Below the pieces are notes generated by a model. It worked only from the letters and a program-made list of their open reading frames with translations, had not been told where the DNA came from and searched no databases. A DNA stretch of 64,000 nt, taken from positions 1,674,001-1,738,000 of the forward strand of contig OZ244850.1 in the NCBI GenBank assembly GCA_965220895.1, read 5' to 3'. Shown piece by piece: positions 9,293-20,758 of the stretch (position 1 is the stretch's first letter; each line of letters begins with the position of its first letter). Both the position numbers and the translations under genes were made by a program. The DNA comes from WTFY01 sp965220895. GTDB lineage: Bacteria; Pseudomonadota; Gammaproteobacteria; UBA4575.

Positions 9293-9569
9293 GGTTTTAG
9301 AATGATGGGTCGCGCTCGGTTATACTGTTACGGTATGACCTGATCGTGGCGATCAGGACTCCGGGATTCATGCCCGGGGTGTTTTTTGACAATTTGGAAA
9401 GCAACTAGGCGATAGATATATCACTAACACGTTATATCTCAAGTTTTATCTTGTTCATGCATAGAATCTCAGTACGGCAACCCAGGTTGTCGTCCTTGCA
9501 CGGGCACTTGGACGGGCACGCTTCGGCGTTCCTGCTCAGGGGATCGGGCGAGGGTGCTTGAGGTTATAT
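9293..9569 (+). other. tRNA-Ala to 23S spacer
   Basis: Untranslated rrn spacer. A small hairpin CCGGG / CCCGG (9361-9377) followed by a run of six T (9382-9387) looks like an intrinsic terminator but lies inside the operon. The following GACAATTTGGAAAGCAACTAG resembles the spacer boxA/boxB-type region. The last part, with the beginning of 23S, pairs with 12509-12533 to form the pre-23S processing stem. Confidence 0.6.
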
Positions 9570-12518
<2,949 letters not shown>

Positions 12519-12588
12519 ATAACACTCAAGCAGATTGAGTGCGAGGTAAAACCCAAACCCTCGTCTAGTTGAATTCCAGATTACAGTT

Positions 12589-12707
12589 TGCCTGGCGGCA
12601 ATAGAGCGCTGGTACCACCCGACCCCATCCCGAACTCGGAAGTGAAACGGCGTATCGCCGATGGTAGTGCGGGGCCTCCCCGTGTGAGAGTAGGACACTG
12701 TCAGGCG
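12589..12707 (+). rRNA. rrf: 5S ribosomal RNA
   Basis: About 119 bases. Begins TGCCTGGCGGC, contains ACCCGACCCCATCCCGAACT and GATGGTAGTGCGGGG, and ends GTCAGGCG, which pairs with the 5' end. It is the last gene of the rrn operon; no distal tRNA follows. Confidence 0.97.
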
Positions 12708-12717
12708 TTGATCCAAG

Positions 12718-12748
12718 GGCCCGTCCCCGAAAGGGGGCGGGCCTTTTT
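12718..12748 (+). terminator. rrn operon terminator
   Basis: An 11-bp GC-rich stem (GGCCCGTCCCC / GGGGGCGGGCC, one wobble) with a GAAA loop, followed by five T. Classic intrinsic terminator directly after 5S rRNA. Confidence 0.95.
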
Positions 12749-12853
12749 ATTGGTGCTCCAAACGGTTCAGCGTGAAAACTGGATCCGTCATAAGCCACTG
12801 GGTTCCTGACCACGATTGGTGCGTTCGTCGTTTAAAGAGCTGGTATACCCTGC

Positions 12854-13240
12854 TCAGTTTATGCCTAGCACCTGCTTTGCAAGAGCAGGAAGAAGTTCTG
12901 TCAGGATTTCTCTAGTCACAGCGACCTTCTTTTCCCTCAAGACCTGTAGCGCTTGGCCCCAATGGCTTTGTGAATAACGTACATAGTCCCCACCTTGGGC
13001 CGTCAAACCGGAGATATAGCCGAAGGTGAGTATATGGCCGTCAAAGGTTTTGGTGACAGTGTAATCGGCAGTCAAAAGACCACTTTCTTCAGCGCATACT
13101 AAGTGGTAAGAGATCTCGTCTTCATTCCTGTCATTGAAAATACCACACAGTTCCTCAAGGGTCACATTGGCGGGAAAACCAATGTCCTCTTGGGCAAAAT
13201 ACTCGAGGATTTTCCGGGTCAGTTCGACGTCTTCTATCAT
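12854..13240 (-). CDS. DUF2513-like hypothetical protein
   Basis: A 128-residue protein beginning MIEDVELTRKILEYF, with EISYHLVCAEESGLLTADY and a central HILTFGYISGLTAQGGDYVR region. This layout (two short winged-helix-like segments, LTRKIL start and a mid-protein L-T-x-x-G-x-D/Y pattern) resembles DUF2513 proteins, often found on mobile elements; function unknown. I prefer the ATG at 13240, which has GGAG upstream; a longer frame starts at 13279. It stands alone, antisense between the rrn terminator and mnmH, and its composition is less GC-rich than the housekeeping neighbours, so it may be acquired. Confidence 0.7.
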   Translation of the reverse strand: MIEDVELTRKILEYFAQEDIGFPANVTLEELCGIFNDRNEDEISYHLVCAEESGLLTADYTVTKTFDGHILTFGYISGLTAQGGDYVRYSQSHWGQALQVLREKKVAVTREILTELLPALAKQVLGIN

Positions 13241-13341
13241 CTCAAATCTCCAGGCTTGGGAAGCTACCCTTTGCCACAATGGACTGTTCTATTCAGTGAG
13301 TAACCCGACCGAGTGTTCTCCGCGATTGGTTGCAATTCCTA

Positions 13342-14463
13342 CTAACCGACTTGCAGGAGGTAGTCTCTGCAGGCGGCGTAGTTCCCGCGAAAACAGATCA
13401 GCTCTTCTCGCTGGCGCAGCTGGTCCTCGTACATCGGGTCATAGTAGTGGTTCAACACGCCTGTCAGCCAGTCGAGGTGCTTCTCCACTTCACCGGTCTT
13501 CGCCTGCCAGGCCAGTGCCTGTGTCAGGGAAGTCCGAATGCTGGGGTAGCGGGCCGGTCCCAGTCTTTTCTGGATTCTCTCCAAGCTGTCCAGCAGGTAG
13601 CTGGACAGAGCCTCAAAACCGTCGCCACCGTTTTCAAGGACACTAAACTCGGCCTGCATGCCAAGCACATATTCATCGAGTAGGCGCTGCAGCCTGGCTT
13701 CAAAGGGCTCCTCGATGACGACGATCGGGGAGCGGCGCATCTGCTCGAACAGGGATTTGGGCAGGCCGGTGCGCCCGATGGTGCGTGACTCGTCCTCGAG
13801 CACGACGTCGCGGATGTTTTTGTGCTGTAGTTTCAAAAGAGCAATGGCCAGGCGGTTTTCGAAATCAATCTGGGAGGGCTGGCCCTTCGCGTGACGCCCG
13901 AAACTTGAGCCGCGGTGATAGGCGAAGGCCTCAAGATCCACGGCCCGCTCTAGGCGGCCGACCAATGCCGTTTTGCCGCAGCCTGTCTTGCCGCCGACCA
14001 GGGTCAACGTGCACTGTGCAGGAACGGTCTCAAGTGCGCCCAGCAGGAAGGTCCGCAGGGCCTTGTAGCCCCCGGCCACGACCGGGAAATCCGCCCCGGC
14101 CTCATGCATCCACTGCTGAGCGATCTGTGAGCGAAGCCCGCCGCGAAAGCAGTACAGGGCTCCGTGCGGATGGCGGTTTGCGAACTCGATCCAGGCCGAG
14201 ACCCGGGCATCACGTGCCTCCCCGTGCACGAGATCATGGCCCTTGTGGATGGCATCCTGCTTGCCCTGTTGTTTGTAGCAGATGCCGACGGTCTCACGCT
14301 CATCATCCTCCAGCAGCGGTAGGTTCTTGGCCATCGGAAAGGCACCGCGGCTGAATTCCACGGGTGCGCGTACATCGATCAGTGGGATGTCGTGTACAAA
14401 CAGGCCAGTGTAGGCATCGGCCTCCACGTGGTCGGGCAGGGTTGAAGTAGCAGTCATGGTCAT
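13342..14463 (-). CDS. mnmH: tRNA 2-selenouridine synthase
   Basis: SelU/MnmH, which converts 2-thiouridine to 2-selenouridine at the wobble position of tRNAs for Lys, Glu and Gln using selenophosphate, via a geranylated intermediate. The N-terminal rhodanese domain carries the catalytic Cys in LYCFRGGLRSQ; the C-terminal P-loop domain starts with GGKTGCGKTALVGRLE. YKQQGKQDA and HRGSSFGRHAKGQ are further family blocks. The start is uncertain: ATGs at 14463 and 14457 have weak ribosome-binding sites, and one at 14499 would add twelve residues without similarity. Its presence implies a selenophosphate synthetase elsewhere in the genome. Confidence 0.93.
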   Translation of the reverse strand: MTMTATSTLPDHVEADAYTGLFVHDIPLIDVRAPVEFSRGAFPMAKNLPLLEDDERETVGICYKQQGKQDAIHKGHDLVHGEARDARVSAWIEFANRHPHGALYCFRGGLRSQIAQQWMHEAGADFPVVAGGYKALRTFLLGALETVPAQCTLTLVGGKTGCGKTALVGRLERAVDLEAFAYHRGSSFGRHAKGQPSQIDFENRLAIALLKLQHKNIRDVVLEDESRTIGRTGLPKSLFEQMRRSPIVVIEEPFEARLQRLLDEYVLGMQAEFSVLENGGDGFEALSSYLLDSLERIQKRLGPARYPSIRTSLTQALAWQAKTGEVEKHLDWLTGVLNHYYDPMYEDQLRQREELICFRGNYAACRDYLLQVG

Positions 14464-14594
14464 CAGGTCATTGTGCCAAAAAGGGTTTTTCCGTGCCATG
14501 GAGGGAAAACCTGTGCCCGCTGGGCAAGGTTCTTTGGGTGGGGTGATCCTGTATAATTGAACAGGTTAACCTGCAATCTGCAGAAGGTATCGGC

Positions 14595-15080
14595 ATGCCA
14601 GCACATCTCAAATGGTTTGGAAAACGCGAACAGGTCGAGGCGGTGGAAGAAGGATCCGTCCTCGCGCCGAAGTTCGACGAGCACGGCCTGGTGCCGGCCG
14701 TGACCACGGATGCCGAGTCAGGTGAGCTACTGATGCTGGGTTACATGAATGCAGAGGCACTCGAGAAAACCATAGAATCTGGGGAAGCTCACTACTGGAG
14801 CCGCAGCCGCGAGTGCCTGTGGCACAAGGGCGCGACCAGCGGGCTGGTGCAAAAAATCGTCGAGTTGCGCATCGACGATGACCAGGATGCCGTGTGGCTG
14901 CGTGTGAACGTGCAAGGTGGGGCCAGTTGCCACGTCGGGTATCGTTCCTGCTTTTACCGTGTCGTCCCCACTGGAGAGCAACCGCAGGATGCGCCGATCC
15001 AGCTGGAATTTCGAGAGCACGAAAAAGTGTTCGATCCAAAAGAGGTCTATGGCGATGCCCCCAACCCCACGAAATTGTGA
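14595..15080 (+). CDS. hisI: Phosphoribosyl-AMP cyclohydrolase
   Basis: Third step of histidine synthesis: hydrolytic opening of the adenine ring of phosphoribosyl-AMP. The 161-residue protein has the family core GELLMLGYMNAEAL, HYWSRSRECLWHKGATSG, a DDDQDAVWLRV metal-binding acid cluster and GGASCHVGYRSCFYR with the zinc-binding cysteines. It lacks the HisE domain, so it is monofunctional. A C-terminal tail of about 40 residues exceeds the minimal enzyme. AGAAGG lies upstream of the ATG. No other his gene is adjacent, so it is not part of a local his operon. Confidence 0.94.
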   Translation: MPAHLKWFGKREQVEAVEEGSVLAPKFDEHGLVPAVTTDAESGELLMLGYMNAEALEKTIESGEAHYWSRSRECLWHKGATSGLVQKIVELRIDDDQDAVWLRVNVQGGASCHVGYRSCFYRVVPTGEQPQDAPIQLEFREHEKVFDPKEVYGDAPNPTKL

Positions 15081-15140
15081 GCTGGAGCTTCACCTGAGCA
15101 TGCAGACCGACCTATCCATCCAAACCTGTAGCGATTCGTG

Positions 15141-15344
15141 ATGTCAGAGACACGTACATCGGTGATCACCACCACCCAGGTGGATGCGGACGTGGAGGAA
15201 GTGGCCTGTGACGGCGGTGGCATTGCCGGCCATCCGCTGGTCTACCTGCCGTTTGGCAACAAGGATATCGTCGTTTGTTATTACTGCGGGCGACGTTTCA
15301 AGAGGAGACCCGCCGGGGCCCCTGCAGGGAAGCCGCACGGATAG
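15141..15344 (+). CDS. CHCC-type zinc-finger protein
   Basis: A 67-residue protein with the zf-CHCC pattern: Cys and DGGG in ACDGGGIAGHP, His in GHPLVYL, then CYYCGRRF. It resembles the conserved domain of the mitochondrial complex I subunit NDUFS6, and small stand-alone versions are widespread in Proteobacteria; function is unknown, though zinc binding is clear. The ATG at 15141 is second of two adjacent ATGs (15138, 15141). It follows hisI on the same strand after 60 bases. Confidence 0.85.
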   Translation: MSETRTSVITTTQVDADVEEVACDGGGIAGHPLVYLPFGNKDIVVCYYCGRRFKRRPAGAPAGKPHG

Positions 15345-15396
15345 TTCTCCTGTCAGGGTCTTTCCGCTTTGCTGGTTGGATTGGGAGACTTAGAAA

Positions 15397-16257
15397 CTAG
15401 AATTTAAAGCGCAGTGCCGCAAGCCAGACGCGGGTCTGATAGTTGGCAGAAGTCCGGTTGATCGGGACCTGGATTTCCCTGCGGGCACCGTCCTCCCGGT
15501 AGCGCACGATGTCGATATCGCCGGTGTCGGTATGGATCTCCCCCGCATCGGTGTACCGGTAGCTCAAATCAAAATGAAGGCTGCTGTTGATCGGTATCGC
15601 CATCCCGGCGCTCAGCATCCATGTGAACTCCCGCCCGCTACCCCCGGGTAAGGCGGTGTAGGGGATCTCGCCGTCCGGACCTTGGCGCAGATAACCGGAC
15701 GGGTCATCAGGTTCCGGAAAGTGTTGCACGTAACCACCCAGGCGGTAGTCGGTGACCCCAAGGCCTGCGCCCAGGAAGGGTTGGATGCGGACTCCTGGGG
15801 CAAGATTCCACTCCTTGAAATCATAGTATCCGGTAAGCAGGAGTTGCCAGGTGTCGAGCCTCGCCTCTGAAGGCTGATGCTGGCCTGAATTGCTGTAGTT
15901 CGTGTTGCCCCGCCAATCGAGGTCGTGGGTAAGGTCCAGTTCCAGTTGGGCGCGCAACTGATGCGACAGTCGCGTGCCCGCCGAGAGGTGAAATTGCAGG
16001 CCGTCGTCGATTGCTCCGGTATCGAAAGTATCCTCGCTCCCGTAGAGTGCGGCATGTCCGGAGTTCTCGCCGTCGACGAACCGGGTGTCTTGCTCGCGGA
16101 GCAAGGCAAGGCCTGCGCTCCAATAGCGGGCCCGCCATGCAGAGCTCGCCTCGGTAGCAGATCCTTGAGGCGCTTCTGCGGCAACAGTTGGCTGACCATG
16201 GACTGCGAGGGTCCACACGGCCACGAGAAGAGGCCACCATGTGTTTGAAATTTTCAT
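15397..16257 (-). CDS. Predicted outer-membrane beta-barrel protein
   Basis: 286 residues from the ATG at 16257, starting with a signal peptide (MKISNTWWPLLVAVWTLAV...AA). The mature part alternates hydrophobic and polar residues in strands such as FHLSAGTRLS, LDTWQLLLTGYYDF, IQPFLGAGLGVTDYRLGGYV, LHFDLSYRYTDAG, and ends RVWLAALRFKF with a C-terminal Phe, the signal for outer-membrane assembly. It resembles OmpW/opacity-type eight-stranded barrels in general layout, but I do not recognise a specific family. A longer frame reaching 16368 lacks a signal sequence at its start. It is divergent from the sulfur operon; promoters for both must lie in 16258-16445. Confidence 0.8.
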   Translation of the reverse strand: MKISNTWWPLLVAVWTLAVHGQPTVAAEAPQGSATEASSAWRARYWSAGLALLREQDTRFVDGENSGHAALYGSEDTFDTGAIDDGLQFHLSAGTRLSHQLRAQLELDLTHDLDWRGNTNYSNSGQHQPSEARLDTWQLLLTGYYDFKEWNLAPGVRIQPFLGAGLGVTDYRLGGYVQHFPEPDDPSGYLRQGPDGEIPYTALPGGSGREFTWMLSAGMAIPINSSLHFDLSYRYTDAGEIHTDTGDIDIVRYREDGARREIQVPINRTSANYQTRVWLAALRFKF

Positions 16258-16445
16258 CGTGGTGCATTGTGTTCGTTTTCGGCCCACATAACAATTGCAA
16301 ATGTTCGCCCGGACAAGCAACCAGATGTGAAGTGGCTCCCCCGTATGGGCGTTTGTATTGATGCACACTTGTCGGTACGCTACTTGGCTCCGGGTTCGGC
16401 ATGGGTGTGACGTGCTGGACCAAAGATGCGATGAGAGAGGTAGGT

Positions 16446-16838
16446 ATGGCGACTGAGAAGATTAGTGTAATGGTAACTTCAAACAAGCGTGAGCAGCTGC
16501 AGATGGCTGCCATGGTGGCCTCGGTGGGGGCCGTGAGCGGCAATGACGTGTCAGTATTTCTGTCCATGAATTCCCTGAACTTTTTTCTCAAGGACTCGTC
16601 CGAGCACGCCAGTCCGGATGGTCCCATGGGCAAGCTGATCGAGGAAAAAAATGTCCCGGACTTCAAGGATTTGTTTCAGCAGGCCGTTGAATACGGGGAC
16701 GCAAAAATTTTCCCATGCTCAATGGCAGTTGATATACTCGAAATCGGTCAGGATGACCTTGAGACGTACATTTCCGAGCCTATGGGCCTGACGACCTTCC
16801 TGAGCGATGCATCGGACGGCCAGGTCTGGCACTTCTAA
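16446..16838 (+). CDS. DsrE-family sulfur relay protein
   Basis: A 130-residue DsrE/F-like protein, first gene of a four-gene sulfur cluster. It has the family's KISVMVTSNKREQLQMAAMVAS start, a VSVFLSMNSLNFF strand-loop and a conserved Cys in KIFPCSMAVDILE, the position that carries sulfane sulfur in related proteins. The ATG at 16446 is preceded by AGAGAGGTAGGT; an upstream ATG at 16401 gives a poor N-terminus. With the TusA-like protein and flavoprotein downstream it probably passes protein-bound persulfide in sulfide or thiosulfate oxidation (inference from context). Confidence 0.88.
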   Translation: MATEKISVMVTSNKREQLQMAAMVASVGAVSGNDVSVFLSMNSLNFFLKDSSEHASPDGPMGKLIEEKNVPDFKDLFQQAVEYGDAKIFPCSMAVDILEIGQDDLETYISEPMGLTTFLSDASDGQVWHF

Positions 16839-16857
16839 TATTGAGAGAACAGACGAT

Positions 16858-17085
16858 ATGGAAAGAAAACTGGTGGATGCAAAAAACACATTTTGCCCGG
16901 GTCCGCTCATGGAACTCATCGGGCAGATGAAGCTGGCATCGGTCGGGGATGAGTTGGAAGTGCTGTCGACTGACAAGGGTTCTGCGAATGACATTCCGGA
17001 ATGGATCAACAAGGTGGGCCATGAGTTGCTGGACAGCTTTGAAGAAGACGGTGTCTTGCATCTGGTTGTAAAAAAGACAAAGTGA
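16858..17085 (+). CDS. TusA-family sulfur carrier
   Basis: A 75-residue TusA-like protein. The signature CPGP is at residues 13-16 with Cys13 as persulfide carrier, within KNTFCPGPLMELIGQMKLA; the rest has the short alpha/beta fold (DELEVLSTDKGSANDIPEWI, VLHLVVKK). It starts 19 bases after the DsrE stop. The genomic setting, DsrE before and an FAD/NAD oxidoreductase after, is that of the sulfur-transfer TusA homologues of sulfur oxidisers rather than the tRNA-thiolation TusA of E. coli. Confidence 0.9.
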   Translation: MERKLVDAKNTFCPGPLMELIGQMKLASVGDELEVLSTDKGSANDIPEWINKVGHELLDSFEEDGVLHLVVKKTK

Positions 17086-17133
17086 CCTGTGCAACTCGGG
17101 CATAAGGACACAAGAATAAAAGCGAGGTAGAGC

Positions 17134-18261
17134 ATGAGGATACTTATTGTTGGTGGTGGAATGGGCGGCACGATATTGGCCAATAACCTGGCCAGGCGCC
17201 TGAGGGGAGAACTGAAGTCCGGCAAGGCGAGCATTACGATGCTGTCGGCAACAGATCAGCACATGTATCAGCCGGGGCTGCTGTATGTAGCCGTTGGCAA
17301 GATGTCGCCGGATGAGCTGTACCGCGACCAGGCGGGCCTGCTGGAATCCAGCATCCGCTTCGAAGTGGATCCGGTGACCAAGTTTGATCTCGCCGGCAAT
17401 AACGTGACCACGGAAAGCGGCAAGCGCCATGATTACGACATCATCGTCGTTGCCACAGGGTCCCGTCCGCATGCCGAAGGAACCCCGGGGTTGGCCGAGC
17501 ATGCCCTGCAGTTCTACACCGAGGAAGATGCCCTCAAGATGTACAGAAGCCTGCAGGACTTTGAAGGTGGCCGTGTCGTGGTCGCCGTTGGCGTCCCGCA
17601 CAAGTGTCCCATGGCTCCGCTCGAGATCACGTTCATGCTGATCGATTATTTCAAGGGGCGCGGCATCTGGGACAAGGTCGACATGCACTACACCTACCCG
17701 ATCGGTCGGGTGCACAGCCTCGAGCCTGTGGCCAACTGGGCAGTACCGGAGTTTGATCGCGTGGGCGTGACTTATGAAACCCTGTTCAACATGAAAGAGG
17801 TCACCGCAGACAAGGTGATCAGTGAAGAGGGTACGGAAACAGACTATGACCTGCTGGTGACCATTCCGTCGCACAAGGGCATGGCGGTGATCGAGGAGAA
17901 CGAACTGGGACCGGGAGGATTCATCCCGACGGACCGGCAGCGCCTCAACATCGAAGGCCATGACAATGCCTTCGTGATCGGCGACACGACCAACCTGCCG
18001 ATCAGCAAGGCGGGCTCCACGGCACACTTCGAGGCCGAGGCCCTGGCGGAAAACATCGCATCGACCATCAAGATCGGCACGCCGGTCCGGGATTACGACG
18101 GCAAGGTGTTCTGCTTCATCGAGGCCGGTGAAGGCAGGGCCACGTACGCCATGTTCAACTACCAGAATCCACCGGATCCGAAACCGCCGACCAAGGGCAT
18201 GCACTGGTTCAAGACCGTGTACAACAAGATGTACTGGGCCAGCGCGCGCGGTCTTCTGTAA
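17134..18261 (+). CDS. Sulfide:quinone oxidoreductase-like flavoprotein
   Basis: A 375-residue FAD-dependent oxidoreductase. The dinucleotide-binding GGGMGG is near residue 7, ATGSRPH near 108, a second nucleotide-binding segment at GGRVVVAVGVPHKCPMAPLE, and the FAD-contact FVIGDTTNLPISKAGSTAHFEAE near the C-terminal third. Only two cysteines are present (C158 and one near 326); classical sulfide:quinone reductases use three, so the first is missing. It belongs with the SQR-related proteins that neighbour TusA and DsrE genes. The C-terminal helix (FKTVYNKMYWASARGLL) may associate with the membrane. Substrate is not certain. Confidence 0.85.
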   Translation: MRILIVGGGMGGTILANNLARRLRGELKSGKASITMLSATDQHMYQPGLLYVAVGKMSPDELYRDQAGLLESSIRFEVDPVTKFDLAGNNVTTESGKRHDYDIIVVATGSRPHAEGTPGLAEHALQFYTEEDALKMYRSLQDFEGGRVVVAVGVPHKCPMAPLEITFMLIDYFKGRGIWDKVDMHYTYPIGRVHSLEPVANWAVPEFDRVGVTYETLFNMKEVTADKVISEEGTETDYDLLVTIPSHKGMAVIEENELGPGGFIPTDRQRLNIEGHDNAFVIGDTTNLPISKAGSTAHFEAEALAENIASTIKIGTPVRDYDGKVFCFIEAGEGRATYAMFNYQNPPDPKPPTKGMHWFKTVYNKMYWASARGLL

Positions 18262-18273
18262 GGGGATGGGATC

Positions 18274-18804
18274 ATGAGTGAGACATCCATACAATCAGAA
18301 GTCGAACGCGTCATCGAGGGGGCAGCAGATGCGCTCTCGGATGACATCGTAGCCAGGCTGGGCTCCACCATGGGCGAGGGGCTTATCCTCCTCGACCAGG
18401 TCAGTCACAGCAACCTGGACCAGGCCATTCCTGTCATCAATGACCTGGTTACATCCGGGGACCTGGAAAGAGGGGCTAACCTCTTGCGGGTACTGGGTGC
18501 GGCAGGCGATGCCCTGGGCGATGATATCGTCGGGCGCCTTGGCGGGGTACTCAACGAATTGCTGTGCCTGGCAGACCGGCTCGCCAACAACGAGAACCTG
18601 AACCGGTTGCTGGATTTCCTTGAGCAGGATGACGTGGTCGAGACCCTGGAGACCCTGTGCAAGGCCACCTCCGAGGTCCGAAACGCTCAGCCCAGCACGC
18701 CGCCACCGGCGACGATCATGGGTCTGGTCAACACGATGAAAGACCCAGAGATGCAGCAGTCGCTGCAGACGTTGTCTAGGTTCGCTTCGGCCTTCAGGCG
18801 CTGA
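18274..18804 (+). CDS. DUF1641 protein of the sulfur operon
   Basis: A 176-residue, largely helical protein starting 13 bases after the flavoprotein stop. It repeats the motif DALSDDIVARLG / DALGDDIVGRLG, then LNELLCLADRLANNENLNRLLDFL, and ends in an IMGLVNTMKDPEMQQSLQTL block typical of DUF1641. Family members usually accompany SQR-like or formate-dehydrogenase-like oxidoreductases; the biochemical role is unknown, and a scaffold or membrane-adapter function is only a guess. It closes the operon. Confidence 0.85.
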   Translation: MSETSIQSEVERVIEGAADALSDDIVARLGSTMGEGLILLDQVSHSNLDQAIPVINDLVTSGDLERGANLLRVLGAAGDALGDDIVGRLGGVLNELLCLADRLANNENLNRLLDFLEQDDVVETLETLCKATSEVRNAQPSTPPPATIMGLVNTMKDPEMQQSLQTLSRFASAFRR

Positions 18805-18930
18805 CGGGATATTGTTGCGGTTAATGACTTCACCGGTATCGGCGAAGTCATAGGACTTGAGTGGTGGGATCACCGCCTCTAGGCGTTCAGTGGCCGTGCA
18901 CCAGGGCACGCATATAGCGTGCCGGATGAT

Positions 18931-20607
18931 TCATGCCTTTCTTTCCAGCTTCTGCCAGCTGTCACGCAGCGTGACGATGCGGTTGAACACAAGGTGCTCC
19001 TTTTGCGTGTGTTCGCCGTCCAGGCAGAAATAGCCCTGCCTCTCAAACTGTACGCGGTCTTCCAAGGCTAGAGCCCGGGCCGCAGGCTCGATCTTGCAAT
19101 CCTGTAGTATCTTGAGGGAATCCGGATTCAGGGATGTCGCGAGCTCCGGGTTTGAGCCAGGATCCGGGATATTGAACAGGCGGTCGTAAAGGCGCACTTC
19201 AGCACCCACGGCATGCTGGGCTGAAACCCAGTGGATGACGCCCTTGACCTTCTTCTTGCGCCCTGCGGCGCCTTTGCTTTCAGGGTCGTAGCGGCAGCGC
19301 AGCTCCGTTACCTCCCCAGCCTCGTTCTTGATGACGTCCGTGCAGGTGATGTTGTATGCGTAACGCAGGCGCACCTCCCGCCCAGGTGCCAAACGAAAGA
19401 ACTTGCCGGGAGGGTCTTCCAGGAAATCGTCCTGCTCGATGTACAGGGTGCGTGAGAAGGGAACGGAGCGCCTTCCCATGTCCGGATCTTTCGGATGGTT
19501 GCCGACCTCCAGCATCTCCTCCTGGTCTTCGGGGTAATTCTCGATGACCACCTTGAGCGGTCTGAGTACGCACATGATGCGCGAAGCACAGGGGTCCAGG
19601 GTTTCGCGGATGCAGTTCTCCAGCACGCTCATCTCGATCAGGGCATCTTTTTTGGTGATGCCGATGCGATCGCAAAAATCGCGAATGGCTTCTGGAGGAA
19701 TACCGCGCCTTCGCATGCCCGACAGGGTTGGCATGCGTGGATCATTCCAGCCCTCCACGTGACCTTCCTGGACCAGGAGATTCAGCTTGCGCTTGCTGGT
19801 GATGGTGTAATCCAGGGCCAGCCGTGCAAACTCGATCTGTTGGGGACGGCAGGGGACACCCAGAGCTTCGAGTACCCATTCATACAGCGGGCGGTGGTCT
19901 TCGAACTCAAGCGTGCACAGGGAATGCGTGATCGTCTCCAGGGCATCCGAGAGGCAGTGCGTGTAGTCGTACATCGGGTAGATGTACCACTTGTATTGCG
20001 TTCTCGGGTGGGCCGAGGATTTGATCCGGTACAGGACCGGGTCGCGCATGTTGATGTTTGGGGAGGCCATGTCGATCTTGGCGCGCAGCACATGTTCGCC
20101 TTCCTGGAATTTGCCCGCGCGCATGCGCTGGAACAGGTCCAGGTTCTCCGAAACCGTACGGTTGCGGTAGGGGCTGTCCTGACCAGGTTCGGTCAGCGTT
20201 CCGCGTTGGCGGCGGATTTCTTCGGAATCCAGGCTGCAGACAAAGGCATTGCCGGACTCGATCAGCTGGACCGCGTACTGGTAGAGCTGCTCGAAATAAT
20301 CCGAGGCATAACACAGCTTCGACCATTCAAAGCCGAGCCAGCGGATGTCCTCCTGGATCGCATCGATGAATTCCTGGCTTTCCTTGTCCGGGTTGGTGTC
20401 GTCGAAGCGCAGATTGCAAAGGCCCTGGTAGTCCCCGGCGATGCCGAAATTCAGGCAGATGGACTTGGCATGCCCAATGTGCAGGTAGCCGTTGGGTTCG
20501 GGCGGGAAGCGGGTGAGTACCTGGCCGTCGTTTTTCCCATCGGCCAGGTCCTGATCTATAATCTGGCGGATAAAGTTCTTCGGGGGTTCTTCAGTTCGGT
20601 TGTTCAT
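18931..20607 (-). CDS. glnS: Glutaminyl-tRNA synthetase
   Basis: Class I synthetase of 558 residues that charges tRNA-Gln directly. The HIGH motif is in PPEPNGYLHIGHAKS, followed by NLRFDDTNPDKE; the KMSKS equivalent reads ITSKRKLNLLV, and HVEGWNDPRMPTLSGMRRRG is diagnostic for GlnRS over GluRS. The C-terminal half is the anticodon-binding beta-barrel pair. The start at 20607 aligns the NFIRQIIDQDL block with E. coli; the frame is open to 20697 but the extra 30 residues are not family-like. Convergent with the DUF1641 gene. Confidence 0.96.
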   Translation of the reverse strand: MNNRTEEPPKNFIRQIIDQDLADGKNDGQVLTRFPPEPNGYLHIGHAKSICLNFGIAGDYQGLCNLRFDDTNPDKESQEFIDAIQEDIRWLGFEWSKLCYASDYFEQLYQYAVQLIESGNAFVCSLDSEEIRRQRGTLTEPGQDSPYRNRTVSENLDLFQRMRAGKFQEGEHVLRAKIDMASPNINMRDPVLYRIKSSAHPRTQYKWYIYPMYDYTHCLSDALETITHSLCTLEFEDHRPLYEWVLEALGVPCRPQQIEFARLALDYTITSKRKLNLLVQEGHVEGWNDPRMPTLSGMRRRGIPPEAIRDFCDRIGITKKDALIEMSVLENCIRETLDPCASRIMCVLRPLKVVIENYPEDQEEMLEVGNHPKDPDMGRRSVPFSRTLYIEQDDFLEDPPGKFFRLAPGREVRLRYAYNITCTDVIKNEAGEVTELRCRYDPESKGAAGRKKKVKGVIHWVSAQHAVGAEVRLYDRLFNIPDPGSNPELATSLNPDSLKILQDCKIEPAARALALEDRVQFERQGYFCLDGEHTQKEHLVFNRIVTLRDSWQKLERKA

Positions 20608-20758
20608 TGGATCTGAACGGCTTTTCGGTCGCAAACCGGCTCGGGAAATTTTTGCATGATCGGGGTACGCTCGCTGGAATGTATCAGAACCCAACACGCC
20701 GGAATTGTAAAGAAATGATGTCTTGCGGCCAGGCTAAGGTGGCCTTGCAGGGTGCATC

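Noticed and set aside
9361..9387. Terminator-like hairpin with six T inside the rrn spacer
   Set aside because: The stem is only five base pairs and the operon continues into 23S rRNA under antitermination (boxA present), so it is not called a terminator.
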